Notes: a model not told the origin generated them from the letters alone. Counted from the stretch's first letter, positions 34,277-45,620 are shown. The stretch: DNA of 64,000 bases from Diaporthe sp. PMI_573 (GCA_021399435.1 JAJTUP010000037.1:434001-498000); one strand, 5' to 3'. Numbers and translations: made by a program.

Positions 34277-35957
34277 ATGCCTCCCAAGGGCTCCCGAATG
34301 TCCACCGGGAGTGCCGGCCCCAACGTGGGCGTCCCCAGGCAGGTGTGTACCAAACTGATATCCGCGGCCTCGGCCCTTCTCAGCTGATTCTTATCTCTAG
34401 AGCGAGAGAACCGCGTCGGAGAACAAGGAGAGGGCATACATCGCCGCCTCCCGGAGAGGCGACCGAAGCCTCGAGGCCCGCGTCCAGTCCGCCTACGCTG
34501 CTTCCGAGATCCACAAGCAGCGCACCGGCAAGGCCCTCAAGGTCTCGGAGCAGATCGTCCTGAACGAGGAAATGTACGAGGAGGAAGATGACCTCCCCGC
34601 CAGATACTCCGCACTGCTCAGCAACAATGACATTCTAGCCAGCATGCCCCGCTTCCAGGCCTATGCCATTGCAACCCTCGGCACGCGCGCCGCAGCATAC
34701 GACAGGTTTCCCAACCTCCAGAGGGACCTCCAGAGAGAGGCCGACGTCAACGCGCAATTCGCCGAGTTCTTCGGACCCCGTGGGTTTGCGACCCGCCCGG
34801 CCGGCGGCTTTCAAACTCACGGCTCTGGCGCCCAACAGGCCCAGTCTTCGCCACAGATGACCACCGCTCCTTTCTCGCCGACCACCCCGTCCCACCAGCC
34901 TGCATTCCACTACCCCAGCCCTCAAAACGCACTAGGGAGTCCTGTGGACAGCCATGTCGGCAGCCCAGCCACTGCCAATCCCATGGCTTCCGGCAGCTCC
35001 TTTCCGTCTCCGACCATGCACATGTCTATGCACCAAAGGAGCATGTCAATGGGCCACATGGACGCTCTGCAGATGAATACGAATGCTCAATCTAGAGCCT
35101 CGAGTATTTCACCCGTTATCGCGCCTCAGGCCGCTCAACTAGCTGGACAACGCCGGAGCTTTGCCGAGGCTTTCCCTGATTCATCACAGTCGCCCATGTC
35201 GACGCCATCAGTACCGGCTGCTTTCCGCCAGGTTTCAGGCATGCCGTCCCCAGGAATGCCAGCCCCCATGGGAACCCCCCACCAACAAAACATTCAGCGC
35301 CGCATGCCATCGCAGTCAATACCCATGTCACCCGGTTCGATCCAGCCGACGTATGGGACGGGATTCACCAGCGAGTTGCCTGGAAACTTGCGCGGCATGT
35401 TCCCCCAGGATACCGACTTCGCCGGATTCTTCGCCGGCGGGCAAGCCCCAGCCACTACCACATCAGACGCCACCCAGGCTCCTTTCCAACTCCAGCAGCA
35501 CGGGGATCTACGAGAGCTACGTGCAAGGAGACAGTCCCGTGGTCGGAGCACCCAGCAAAGCCCAGGATCCAAGAAGGAGTCACAGGTAGCGGCAAAGGCC
35601 GAGAAGGAGACAAAGCCAACCGTCAAGGCGCAGAGTGCAGCAGATGAGACTCTAGTGAAGACCGAGAGCGTGGCAGATGACCAGCCATTCCTCGGTAGCG
35701 ACCCACTACATCTCTACACCGGGAGTCAGCCTGTTCAAGCCGTCAAGCTCGAGACAGGTTTCTCGGATGGTGCGGTTACACAAACCTCCCCCGACTGTCT
35801 TGAGGACGGCAACCTAGACGCAAACAGTTTCCAGCAATTCTACGATGCGGATGACTTTACTACAGATTTCTTCAACAGCACATCTGATTTCGACCAGTTT
35901 GATTTCGATTCGTATCTTCAGCTTCCCGCATCACAGCCCGAAGTCGAAAATGACTGA
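34277..35957 (+). CDS. conserved fungal protein of unknown function, possible transcriptional regulator
   Basis: Two exons (34277-34342 and 34401-35957) with a 58-nt intron (GTGTGT donor, GCTGAT branch, TAG acceptor) give 540 residues. The first exon encodes 22 residues starting MPPKGSR. Residues about 23-130 form a charged, helical and apparently structured domain (containing RRGDRSLEARVQSAY, KVSEQIVLNEEMYEEED and YDRFPNLQRDLQREADV) that I recognise only as a fungal protein of unassigned function. Residues 145-370 are Met/Ser/Pro/Gln-rich low complexity. The last 35 residues are rich in Asp and Phe (DDFTTDFFNS, FDQFDFDSYL), like acidic activation domains. A basic segment with QSRGRSTQQ near residue 375 could aid nuclear entry. 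I infer a nuclear regulatory role; no DNA-binding fold is visible. A later in-frame ATG at 34572 would drop the conserved helical part. Confidence 0.8.
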
Positions 35958-35960
35958 TTG

Positions 35961-35984
35961 GCATCATGATGGGCATCATGATGG
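35961..35984. repeat. perfect 12-bp tandem duplication
   Basis: GCATCATGATGG occurs twice in a row, starting three bases after the stop codon of the upstream gene. It lies in its 3' UTR. Confidence 0.85.
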
Positions 35985-36460
35985 TCAAGACAACCCTCCG
36001 CCTGCACTGCAATGCGTCGTCATGTCCGACCAGCCTCAGCCACGGCACGCCTCCCGGCTCATTGCGAACAGCAACACCACTCCGAAATCAAAACCTCAAA
36101 AACAAAACTTAACCCAAAATTCACAGAAAAAAAAAAGGGTCAAGAGCCAAAGGACCCGACGCTTCCCATTCTTCAATTGGCTTTGTGGAGTTGGGAAAAT
36201 GTGCTTCGAAGATACCCTCGGGCTTTCTAGTTGCGTCTACCGGCACATGCAGTATTCTCGGGCCAAGCTTCGTCTCAGGCGGTCTGGTACTCTTTCCTGT
36301 CTCTGTTCTCTCGAAAGCCGACTTCACAGTGGACTCGAGGGCCGATGAGGACTTACGAATCGTATGGTATTATTGTAATCGGCTGTTTGAGGAGTTCCAT
36401 GCTCCGGGCGAATTGTTTTTTGTTTATATCGAATCATCCCGAACTGGTAGCGAAGTACGC

Positions 36461-36622
36461 AGCATTCGAACCTTTTAGGGCATTCGAAGCGGCATGGCAT
36501 TTTATGATCTACGGCATACAGCATTCGGACCTATCAGGGCATTCGAGGCGGGATGGCATTTTATGGTTTCCGGCATATAGCATTCGAACCTATCAGGGCA
36601 TTCGAATATGGCGTTTTATGAG
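36461..36622. repeat. 59-bp tandem repeat array, about 2.7 copies
   Basis: Units at 36461-36519, 36520-36578 and a partial third at 36579-36622. Each full unit begins AGCATTCGRACC and contains a second GCATTCGA 18-19 bases later, then GGCATTTTATG. The first two units differ at about ten positions. The octamer GCATTCGA (with one GCATTCGG variant) therefore appears six times in 150 bp. No coding frame is conserved through the array in a way that suggests a repeat protein. Function unknown. Confidence 0.85.
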
Positions 36623-37868
36623 TTTGGGTAGGATTTTTCGAGCAGTCCCTTTGATGAGGAGAAAAGCCAAGGCATCAGCGGTGTTGGAAAATGTTTTGTC
36701 AAAATATGTTTTGCGATTTCAACATGTCATTACATGTTCACGCTTGAGCAGAGGGACATTCCAGGATGCAGAAAAATTGGATAGGATACCCATGCCTCCC
36801 TCACTTCCGATCAAGCAAAACAACATTGTTAAACGGAAACGCTTGTGTGGGCGCTACACGTAGGGAGTTACCCTAGACTTGGCACTGGATTTCCTCTAAG
36901 TGCCTATGAGGCGTGCACGCCGGCAGATAAGTTTGGTGGCCGTGAGTCGATTTTTTGGGCTGTTTTAAGACCCTAACTTCGTACCTCTGCATTACCCTTA
37001 TTTCTTACCCAAAAAGCATGTAACTTAGCTCATTAGATAGTCTGATTTCTGAAGTTTATCTGTATTTAGTTTGGTTACTGTCAGGGTTAGGGTTGGCTGG
37101 TTATTTAAAGCCAAAGATAGTGGGTCTGAGGGCCGAATTTTCCGGCCTCCCTATCTGCGCACCAGAGCCAACCCACGCGTGCCCGCGGGTGAGACGATGT
37201 CGGAGGGACTGTGAGGAGGGCTGACAGAAGCCCACTCGAATTCAATACAAAGTTGTCCGAACCACTCTCAAGCATTCCAACAAGACCTCCAGTGCACCCT
37301 ACTGCTACCTGACCCATTCAATCCACTAACCTTCAGAAACATTCTTTTTAAACATGAGCTCCGGAGTGAACTGCGGTGTGAGAAGGGCGAAGTTGGTTCA
37401 AAAACCACCTAGATGTGAGCCCAAGATGTGCACATATGTGCGCATGATTTGTTGGCCTGGACTCTCCCACCTCTACCAGGTGCTACGACGGCCCATCTCG
37501 TTGTTCCATGGAATCTAAATGACAGATGGGATAGGCATGAGCCCCTACGCAACGTAATGTGATTCTGTCTGTGCTCTTGGTATCCACGTTGTAAAACGTC
37601 TTACTCTGTTCCCAACAGAACCATTCTATTCCGCGTGGTATGATGCTACAGCTCATAAAGCAACGGAGGCATGGGCGCGTTGGGAACAAGGGGGCGCGCA
37701 TGGAGGATGAGTCTCTATTCATGTATGCGAGGTGTTACCAACAGCCCTGGAGAGCCTCGTTATTACTACATAGAGGCAAATGACCCCAAACTTGGGTACG
37801 CTTTGTCGATGACATCCTCTTCCGCGATGCTTCTCTTCCTCTCTCTCCTCTCATTTCCTCTAAATATG

Positions 37869-37888
37869 CACACACACACACACACACC
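37869..37888. repeat. CA dinucleotide microsatellite
   Basis: Ten CA units, the last reading CC. Confidence 0.9.
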
Positions 37889-38323
37889 TTATCCATAAAA
37901 ATCCATCATAGAGTCAGCGTAAGACTCAAATTTGCCTGCCTTCCCCCCTTCCACTGGTGGCCAGTTAATCTATTCGCTGCAAGCTTGGAGCATGATATTC
38001 GAGGGTGGTTCTGGTGACCAGTGACGCCATGCATGAGTGCACCATCATGAGCCTTGCCGCCCGCACCCAGCCCATCCGCTTGTTCTGCCCTCGAACTTGA
38101 CGTCTCCTTCCTACCACATTGTGCTGGTCACTCACAGCTCCACGACAGGCTCGACATTGTCATGCGCAGTCTGTCCCTGACTTCTGGAATACCGCGACCG
38201 ATCCGTACGCTTCTTGACAAGTCATGATAACAAGGTTGAATAGTTGACGGGGAGTCAAGCAGTCGCTGTTTTGCCTTGGGAGAGCGCCCTTGGGCAAGGA
38301 ACGCCGACAGGAGCCTCCCGAGG

Positions 38324-39166
38324 TCACAGCCAGAACGTCCATCCGCGACCTTCCATTGGGATGCGCACATCCTCGATGGGTTTCTCGGTGGTCGGTTCCC
38401 CATCCTCATTTTCCCGCCTTGGCTCCTGCACTGTCGCCTTCTGAGAACCGTTGTCGTCATCGTCTCGACCGTTGCCCTCTCCTCTGCTACCGACTCCGCT
38501 TCCGCTTCCGCCATCACTGCCGTTGTTGTTGCCATCGCCCCTCGGCTTGTCGTTTCTCAGGTTGCCGGTCCCCCCCGCAGAGGCTGCCGGTCGAGGGTTC
38601 ACTGCCACGAGCATATGGGTCGTATCGTATCCGCTGCGTGGCATGGTGCCTCTGTGCGGCCTGTCTATTAGGGGTGACGGGGTGGTCGGGATCAAAGGAA
38701 TAAAGAAGGGCAAATGGACGGGTTCCTGGCCTTCTTGTCTTTTGCGATTGATGAGGCCGAGATTCGCTGTTGAGACACAATTTCCCTGCAGACAATCTTG
38801 TTCCAAGCCCTGGACTTCTTCCCAGTGGCAGCTCTCGGGCGAGAGATACGGGATATTGCTGAATGTGGTGGGCCCGTTGGGAGACCCCCGTCCTCCCTGC
38901 CACCGACAGGATCTAGGGCTGGAGGTCGCAGGGACGAAGCCAACGTATTCGCGTTGGTAATTTCCCACGTTCACGACGCCGTTAAGCCCAAGTCGGCGGC
39001 TGTGAAATGGAGACCACCAGGAGGACTGGCATCCGCACACTCTCTCGTCGATGTTCCTTCTATCCTGAGGCTGCATAATGGTCGGGGCAACTGGTCGCAC
39101 CCTCAGAGAAGAGCTGGCAGCCATTAAAAGGGAGCCGGTGCCCTTTCGGAGTTTGTGTGCCATCAT
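38324..39166 (-). CDS. uncertain Cys-rich hypothetical ORF
   Basis: A 280-codon open frame without a recognised domain. Its first half contains eight cysteines, including CGCQSSWW and the pairing SCHWEEVQ...DCLQGNC. Its second half is a Gly/Asn/Asp-rich low-complexity segment. There is no signal peptide at either early ATG, and no intron is needed. Length and composition are compatible with a real lineage-specific gene, but chance cannot be excluded. An overlapping plus-strand frame is of similar quality. Confidence 0.3.
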   Translation of the reverse strand: MMAHKLRKGTGSLLMAASSSLRVRPVAPTIMQPQDRRNIDERVCGCQSSWWSPFHSRRLGLNGVVNVGNYQREYVGFVPATSSPRSCRWQGGRGSPNGPTTFSNIPYLSPESCHWEEVQGLEQDCLQGNCVSTANLGLINRKRQEGQEPVHLPFFIPLIPTTPSPLIDRPHRGTMPRSGYDTTHMLVAVNPRPAASAGGTGNLRNDKPRGDGNNNGSDGGSGSGVGSRGEGNGRDDDDNGSQKATVQEPRRENEDGEPTTEKPIEDVRIPMEGRGWTFWL

Positions 39167-39603
39167 CTGCGTTTGAGGGATTGGCGGGTGGTATAACTTT
39201 GTTACACAGTATGCTCGGGTGTGTTTCTATGGCACCTCAGGAATCGTTGATCTTTGAAAGAGCTGCTTGCTCAGTGTGTGTCTGAGTTTGAGAGCGTTTG
39301 CGTGGTTCTTTTTGTTCCAGAATGGCCGGACCGTGTCAGAAAGTGTCTCACAGCATGTGTTTGTAAAGCCCACAATTCATTCAATCTTGCGATTCGAATG
39401 TAACTTAGTGAACACTTGGGCTCCTTAGCCATTCACCTGGTTGAGCACCTGACTGGCTATGGCATTCACCTAGTAGCACATCAACGTGCTAGGGTGCGAT
39501 AATCCATACACCGGGCCGCGGGAGCTATAAATTTTGTTCCGTGACCAATGGCCAGTGTCTTGAGCCTCAAGGTTGGGTTTTCCGTGTTGCAGCCAGCTTA
39601 TCT

Positions 39604-41838
39604 TCAGCTCTTGGACAAGGACCGTAGACCAGGCATATTTCCGTAACCCAAGCTCGGTGCCCAGGAGCCACCGGTCGTGGGTGGCATCTTCTTCATAACA
39701 GACGGTCGGATGTTGAGGTAGTAGTCTAATTCGACAGCTTTACACTTGTCAGACGTACATCTTGGCCAACAGCCACGGTCGAAATAGGAGAAACTAAACT
39801 TGGGGGGGGGGGGAATCGAAAGGAGAACATGAAACACAAACGGCCAAGTTGAGTCTCTCATGGGAACGATCACAACATTGTCGAACTTTGTTTGAATCAG
39901 ACGAATGAAATCAGGGGAAGATAGCATACCTGCGACGGTCCAGTCATTTTCCAGCAGCTTTCCGAAATACTGGGCCTCAAGGCGACAGCGTCGAAGTGTC
40001 TCGGCCTCGAACAGCCTCCCCGAGCTGACGAGGGCGGCTTCGACTTCAAGCTGCCAGAAGTCCGTCTTCCATCCCTCCCTTGCCTTTGCACCGCAAAGAG
40101 CGGCGCGCGGCGCATCGCCCTCATGAGCATAGTAGCACGCCAACCGATGGTAACAATTGGACCGGATGTTTCGGTCGAGCATGTCCCATGCCGCGAGCGG
40201 CAAGGTATCAAACTGCCCGTCACCAGCATTGCTGGTGCTTTCGATCGATTCAGGCGAGATGGGGCTGGAGGCTGAGCTGGAGGCGAGCTGGTACTTCCTC
40301 CCCACGCCCTCTATCAGCGTTTCGTTCCTCTCCGGGAAGTTGTCCGTGAAGTAGTCATAGTTGAGCTGTGTCATCAGTACCACATCCTCCAGGTGTCTGG
40401 AAGCTGTGTGCTCCGCGCCCCAATGTTTTTGTACTCCAGCCAGGAGGTGGTCATAGTCGTCGCAGAGCGCCTTGACTTTCCGAGGTTCCTTAAAATGAGC
40501 GTGTCGTATATGATTTCTCCTCGCAAGGAGAGTACTTCGGTCCCTAGGACCCCGTAGCTCGGACAGGAGGTCACACCAGAGGCCAGACGCACAGCTGATG
40601 TAATGCCGCAGGAAAGCCGGGTTTGACTCGGCCAGGGCATGCAGGCTCGCAAAGCCCGCCCCGATGATCTTGTCCCGCAGGCCCAATGCCGTCAGCCTGT
40701 TGATGTGTGCAAGCAAGATGACGAAGATGTCGTGTCTTCCGTAGTGTAAAAACAGGTCGGGCAGGTCGATGAAGAAAAAGTAGAAGGTGGACGAGTAGTC
40801 CGTCTGCAAGGCCTCTTCAACCTCAACAAAGGCCTGGCGGAGGATCTCGCCGCCGTTGAAATGCTCATTCTTGACGAAGCTGTCCATTGCGATGCGGAAG
40901 GAATCGTAAAAGGCATAATTATAGGCGGATATGAGGCCGGTCCCAGAAGACCGTTGCCACTCGGGCTTGCGCGAGAAGAAGCTATAGACGTGGTTCCTAA
41001 TATCGGTGAGAACAGACTGCATGAAGCGAGTGCCATCGTCGGCGTGGGCTACTTGGTAAGAAAGGACGCTTAGTTGTGGGTACTGTGGCCTGCGAATGAC
41101 AGCCGCTGTTTGTGCTGTGTCTACTTCGGCCGGCGGAGAGGCCTCTTGCGTGGCTTGAGATGCCGATTGGTCCTTTCTCTTTGGGGCCTTGGTGGGACGC
41201 TGCCGTTTGACCCTGTGACACGACTTGCCAGTGGACTTCTCGATGGCCTTGCCGGAAGATAGATCACGTCGCATCCTAGACCAAAAAACTTAGTCTCGCT
41301 TTTACCTGGGGCAGCGATGGCAGGGTGGGTCATCTGAACAGTACCTTTTGCAGTTGTACTTGCTCCATGTCCACCTGGCAAACTGAGCCTTGTACATCCT
41401 CGGACTAGACACGTGAAGGTGAGCTGGTCAGCCCAGGTCGGCGCATGGTGTTGAGTGGCCGGGGTGTGGCGGGGAGGTGGAGCAACGGTATTGAGTATGA
41501 GCTAGCAACACGGGGGACGGAAGAGGCTCTGCTCACGTGGCATGAAAGTTGTATGTCCTCATTCTCTCGACAACCTCATTGAGGTTAAGATTTTGACCCA
41601 TATACAGGTCCTTGATGACCTGCTTGTGCGCCTCCCAGTCTAGTGGTGCAGGGGAGACGGGAGGAGGCTCGTGGAGGGGCGGGCCATCAGCCGAGGACGA
41701 GGCTGAGGTGGGAGTTGTCCCATCGGGCGAGGGCGTGGACATAACAGGCCTCTCAGCCCAGGCAACGTGGTGTACTGGCTGCATGGGCGGCAGGGCCGCC
41801 GTGGGCGCGACATCAACATATCCAGGACTGCGTTCCAT
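39604..41838 (-). CDS. Clr5-domain protein
   Basis: Fungal protein with an N-terminal Clr5 domain, a short region found in heterochromatin-related and putative transcription factors. Exons are 41537-41838, 41345-41404 and 39604-41275. The introns of 132 nt (41405-41536) and 69 nt (41276-41344) use GT donors and TAG acceptors; the spliced length is 677 residues. The Clr5 domain covers about residues 67-120 (LDWEAHKQVIKDLYMG before the first intron, RMYKAQFARWTW after it) and is complete only when both introns are removed. A basic stretch follows (about 125-155), then a mostly helical region with a predicted tetratricopeptide-like character (about 200-560). The third exon keeps an open frame through a G12 run (39802-39813), which encodes four prolines. 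A further undetected intron near 39735-39845 is possible. Role in regulation is inferred from the domain only. Confidence 0.85.
39802..39813. repeat. G12 homopolymer inside the Clr5 gene
   Basis: Twelve G on the plus strand, read as proline codons on the minus strand. It is prone to slippage and sequencing error. Confidence 0.9.
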
Positions 41839-43088
41839 GTCGGCGGCCGGGTGTCATGCGGCCATGAAAGGGGGAGGGTGCAGACTGTCTCGGCAGTCGG
41901 AGATGCAGCAGTCCGTTGGTTTAGACACTCGAGGACCTGCCACAGGCGTGCTTTGGCCAAGGCGGTGTTCTCAATTGAGGGCTGGGATGTGATGCTCTCG
42001 GGGTCCAGTGGTGTGTGTTGGTGAGCGGGTGAGTTGGTTGGTATGTGAGGTACGTGACTATGTGTGCGCGATGAGAGAGTGTCAGGGGCAGCACGTCGCG
42101 TCGGAGGCCGCGGTACGGTATCCCGGAGCCCAGAGCACCTCGGGGGCCATCAAAGGGCGGGGGACATGATGATATGCAGCGAATGTAGATGTTTTGGGAC
42201 GAGAGCAGCCGAGTAGATGTGTATGATGGAGCTGGCCTTGGAGGTGAGCGTGCCTCTCTCGTCTCGTCGTCGGGAACGTGTTAGCACGGGGCAGTTGAAG
42301 CGCAGCTGCACCTCGCATTAGCCAGTTGACCTGGACTGCTCCGTAACTGTACCCAGCACGCCCAGGCAGACCTGTCCGACTGTAGTTGCTGCGCACGACT
42401 GCGGTTGGTCCATGTCGGTCCTAACCTCGACTGCCCCCTCCACCCCTGCACATACCGAGGCACCCGAGTGTTACAGCGTTTCCATAATTTCCCGCAAGGC
42501 GAGCAGCCCGCCTCATTCGGCAGGAGCTCCCAACGAGTCCCCGTCGAACCTTACCCTCCTTCCCTCCTCCCCCCCCCTTGACAAGGCGTGCCCCCATGTG
42601 CATCCCCCCCCATGCGGCGGCCCCTTGCTGGCCCCTGCCGTGAATCCTCCCACACTTTCCAAGGTTGTAATGTCGTGCGTGTGGTGCAGTGCGGTGTTAC
42701 GCTCCACTGCAGACGCCACGGCCACGGCCATTGCGATATATCGCATCTTGTCTGCTGTGGTTCGGTTTCGTCCATTTAAGTCCGCTGCGGTCCCGCGCTG
42801 TCGGTAGCGAGGCCCATCATTGGCTTGTGACTGTGCCTATGCGTCCTTAAATTTGGCCATTGTATTACATCAGATACCGCAATCAGATTCGAGGCCTGGG
42901 TTTCAAACTATATTCACTGGGTACGGAGACACACGGAGATAGCCGGTTTGACGTGCTCGGCTTCGGTCTCGACCTGCTTCTCGATTTGGGTATCATCAAA
43001 TGTGAACCATCCATCCTTCACTTCCCTGGGGCCCTGCCCAGCCATCTCTGCGCTGCTAAAACTCCTCGGCCCCTTGACTCTCTATTGC
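41839..43088. other. intergenic: Clr5 gene promoter and NOP9 3' flank
   Basis: About 1.25 kb. C-rich around 42420-42650, with short overlapping ORFs on both strands and no recognisable domain. It probably contains the Clr5 gene 5' UTR and promoter. Confidence 0.5.
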
Positions 43089-45269
43089 CTACTCGCCAGC
43101 CTCATCGTCGCCCTTCGGCCTCTCCTTGTCCGCCTTGTTCTTCTTGCCCTTCTTCCCCCTGTCCTTATCAGCCACCCTGTTCCACAGCTTCTCCTCGGGC
43201 TTTACCTCGGGGTCGACCTCCTTCACGAACCGCACCCAGTCGCTCCTCCTGAATTTCCACTGGTCGCCTTTCCACGTCCGCCACACGCTCCTGCCCGTCC
43301 AGCTCTCCCGCAGGCCCTTCTCGCCCGCCCCGAGCGTGGACATGATCCTCTCCTTGAGATGGAACGGCACCACCCCGGCCTGCGCCTCCGACCCCGCCGC
43401 CTTGGACGGGATCCCTACCACCGCGTTGACCACGTTGTGCCCTATCTGAGAGTGCGCCAGTTCCATCATGCTGGGCGCCAGCTTGGTCACGACCGCCTTG
43501 TGGAAGTTGGGCACCTCGGCCGGGGACGACAGCGCCGTCTTGATGACGATCATGGACGGCGTTGTTGACGACGCGAGGTGCACGAGCTGAGCCGTGGAGA
43601 GAGACAGTATCGAACTTTGCACTACTCTCGCGGGTGCGCCCGGGATGATGACGAGGGCCGCGGCTAGCTGGCAGCCGTGTGACAGGGTGGCCGCCTTTTG
43701 TTTGTCGGTTTGCAGTGATGGCTGGAACTTCTTCGCTGGGTCGTCGTCTTTAGAGGCAGGTTCATCGTCCAGGCCGCAAAGTTTGGGGACCAAATTGAGG
43801 CCGTCACTAGAGCCATATACAGAGCACACGGCCGCTAGCAACGCTTCGATTTCTTCAGTGGCTTGCCGCACCTGGCACCGCTCGAAGAGAGCTTTCAACA
43901 CGTTGTACCGTTTTGCCGCGACGACTTTAGGTATCTCCGGTACCATCTTCCGGGCAGACTCGGCGACGTCGTCCCTGCTCATACGGTTCAGCGCCTTGAT
44001 CGCCGGGTAGCAGGCGATGTCGTTACGCAGGTATGTATGTATCCTTGGACTGAAGAAGTTCGCGTTGAGGGCTTTGAAGATCTTGGCCGGCGCATGGGTC
44101 ACAATCGTCTCCAGGAGTCTCGACCCGATCGGGTCGTACATTATCGAGTTGACAAAGTCCGAGGCTGGTGTGGAGTTGTCGCTCAAACTGTCTGGGGCGC
44201 CTGGGAGGAGCTTGAGGATGAGGAGCCGGTCCCTCTTCTCCTTGTCCTTGCCGTTCAACGATATGTCCAGGTCCACCAATAACTGCAGCACAGGATTGCC
44301 TGTTGGGTGTGTCGCCAGTACTCGGAGGGCGGTCGAGTCCATAGACGCAGTCGTGCTCTCCAGGATCATTTGGGTTGCCATGGTGAAGGACTCTGGCACG
44401 ACCCTGGCCTGTCCGTTCATCCCGTCCGTCTCGGCCCGCCCACCCTGCACGGAGATGTGCTCTTTCCTCTTGCTCTGTAGTAACGACTTGGTCGAGACCT
44501 GGTCCAGCGGCCGCCCTGACAGGACCACAAGTAGCACACGGAGGGCATGCGATCCAAATCTGTCAGACAGCAAGTAGGACAGGTGAGCTTCGAGCTCGTC
44601 CAATGTGAATAGGAACAGACTCTCCATCGATGCCTTCGTTCCGGTCTGTTCGCCCTCGCCCTGGTTCTCTTCACGTCCCTCCTCTTCAACAGCACCGCTC
44701 AGCTCCCTGGTCACCACAGGTGCCGACTGTATGAACAACTTCTCACAGCAGTGACTCGCGAACCGGTGCGTCACCAGTGAGACAAAATGGTCAGCGAAGG
44801 CCTCAAACAGACGCTTCTTCTGCCCCGTATTGCTCAACAGTATCAGCCTCTCCATCAGCCTCGAGCAGGACTGGCTGCTCGCAAGCTTCAGCTCCTTGCC
44901 CACCGCCTCGGTGTATATGCTCTGGAGGAAGTATCCTCTGTCCTCGTCGGATTCGAAGTCGTTGGTCTCGAGCTTCTCGTCGGCGCTACGGAAATATTCT
45001 TGCTCCTCGTCGGTCAGCATGCCAAAGAATTCGCGCTCCGGTTCTTCTGATGGGCCACCACCGCCCCCAATGTGCTGAATCTGTTCCGCGCCACCGATGT
45101 AGCCATCGTCGTTGAAGGGGCCGCCGTCGCCGCCGTCGCCATCTGCCGCCTCGACGCGCTGGCGCTTCCTCTCTTGTTTTGTCTCATCATTCTCGACCTC
45201 GCGCTGTCGCTTCTTTGCCTTCTTCTCGTCACGGATGAGTTGCCGTTTTGACTTCTTGTCTCGAGCCAT
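43089..45269 (-). CDS. NOP9: nucleolar pumilio-repeat protein NOP9
   Basis: RNA-binding protein of the Pumilio family that binds the ITS1/20S pre-rRNA region and is needed for 18S rRNA maturation in the nucleolus. The intronless frame from 45269 gives 726 residues. The N-terminus is very basic (MARDKKSKRQ, KKAKKRQRE) and suits a nucleolar signal, followed by an acidic Gly-rich segment. Pumilio-like repeats run from about residue 95 to 640, with recognisable helices such as HRFASHCCEKLF, SDRFGSHALRVLL, THPTGNPVLQLLVD, MYDPIGSRLLETIV and HSQIGHNVVNAVV. The C-terminal tail is rich in Lys (KDRGKKGKKNK). The frame stays open 87 codons upstream to 45530, but those codons cross a T-rich/G-rich stretch without conserved features, so I use the internal ATG. 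The PLP decarboxylase lies upstream on the same strand. Confidence 0.93.
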   Translation of the reverse strand: MARDKKSKRQLIRDEKKAKKRQREVENDETKQERKRQRVEAADGDGGDGGPFNDDGYIGGAEQIQHIGGGGGPSEEPEREFFGMLTDEEQEYFRSADEKLETNDFESDEDRGYFLQSIYTEAVGKELKLASSQSCSRLMERLILLSNTGQKKRLFEAFADHFVSLVTHRFASHCCEKLFIQSAPVVTRELSGAVEEEGREENQGEGEQTGTKASMESLFLFTLDELEAHLSYLLSDRFGSHALRVLLVVLSGRPLDQVSTKSLLQSKRKEHISVQGGRAETDGMNGQARVVPESFTMATQMILESTTASMDSTALRVLATHPTGNPVLQLLVDLDISLNGKDKEKRDRLLILKLLPGAPDSLSDNSTPASDFVNSIMYDPIGSRLLETIVTHAPAKIFKALNANFFSPRIHTYLRNDIACYPAIKALNRMSRDDVAESARKMVPEIPKVVAAKRYNVLKALFERCQVRQATEEIEALLAAVCSVYGSSDGLNLVPKLCGLDDEPASKDDDPAKKFQPSLQTDKQKAATLSHGCQLAAALVIIPGAPARVVQSSILSLSTAQLVHLASSTTPSMIVIKTALSSPAEVPNFHKAVVTKLAPSMMELAHSQIGHNVVNAVVGIPSKAAGSEAQAGVVPFHLKERIMSTLGAGEKGLRESWTGRSVWRTWKGDQWKFRRSDWVRFVKEVDPEVKPEEKLWNRVADKDRGKKGKKNKADKERPKGDDEAGE

Positions 45270-45620
45270 CTTTGAAGCGTTGCTGTAATTTGCAATTGAC
45301 CGCCCAAGCCTAAGTTTCGTCGGTTGCTGATCCTCGAAACTTTTTGGTTCTGGGGTGTTATCGTTATCGCTATCGATATCATAACCCTGACCTTTTTCCT
45401 GGGCGAGGGGTGTCGTCTTGCTTCCGGGGTTTTTTTTTTGGGGGAGGGGGGGTCGTCCAAGATCCCCTACCTGCGTGTGTCTCTCAAACCCCTTTCTGCG
45501 GTCTAGTGTACATAAAGGTATTCTACCCAACAGTATTTGGTCTATGTCTTCCCTGTTCCAAGTGCCTCATTGGAATTCGTTTGCTGGTTGGCACGGTCTA
45601 TCCAAGCAGGTTGCTCTGTA
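45270..45620. other. intergenic: NOP9 promoter and decarboxylase 3' flank
   Basis: Only 351 bp separate the two minus-strand genes. It includes a T10/G-rich stretch at 45429-45452. No motif is named. Confidence 0.5.

Larger units (their letters stand above)
35958..39603. other. 3.6 kb gene-poor region
   Basis: Contains a perfect 12-bp duplication, the 59-bp tandem array, a CA microsatellite, one TTAGGG-like pair at about 37083-37097 and the weak ORF at 38324-39166. Between 36640 and 37900 I see nothing that supports a gene. Confidence 0.5.

Noticed and set aside
37083..37097. Telomere-like CAGGGTTAGGGTTGG
   Set aside because: Only two TTAGGG-like units; too short for an interstitial telomere tract.
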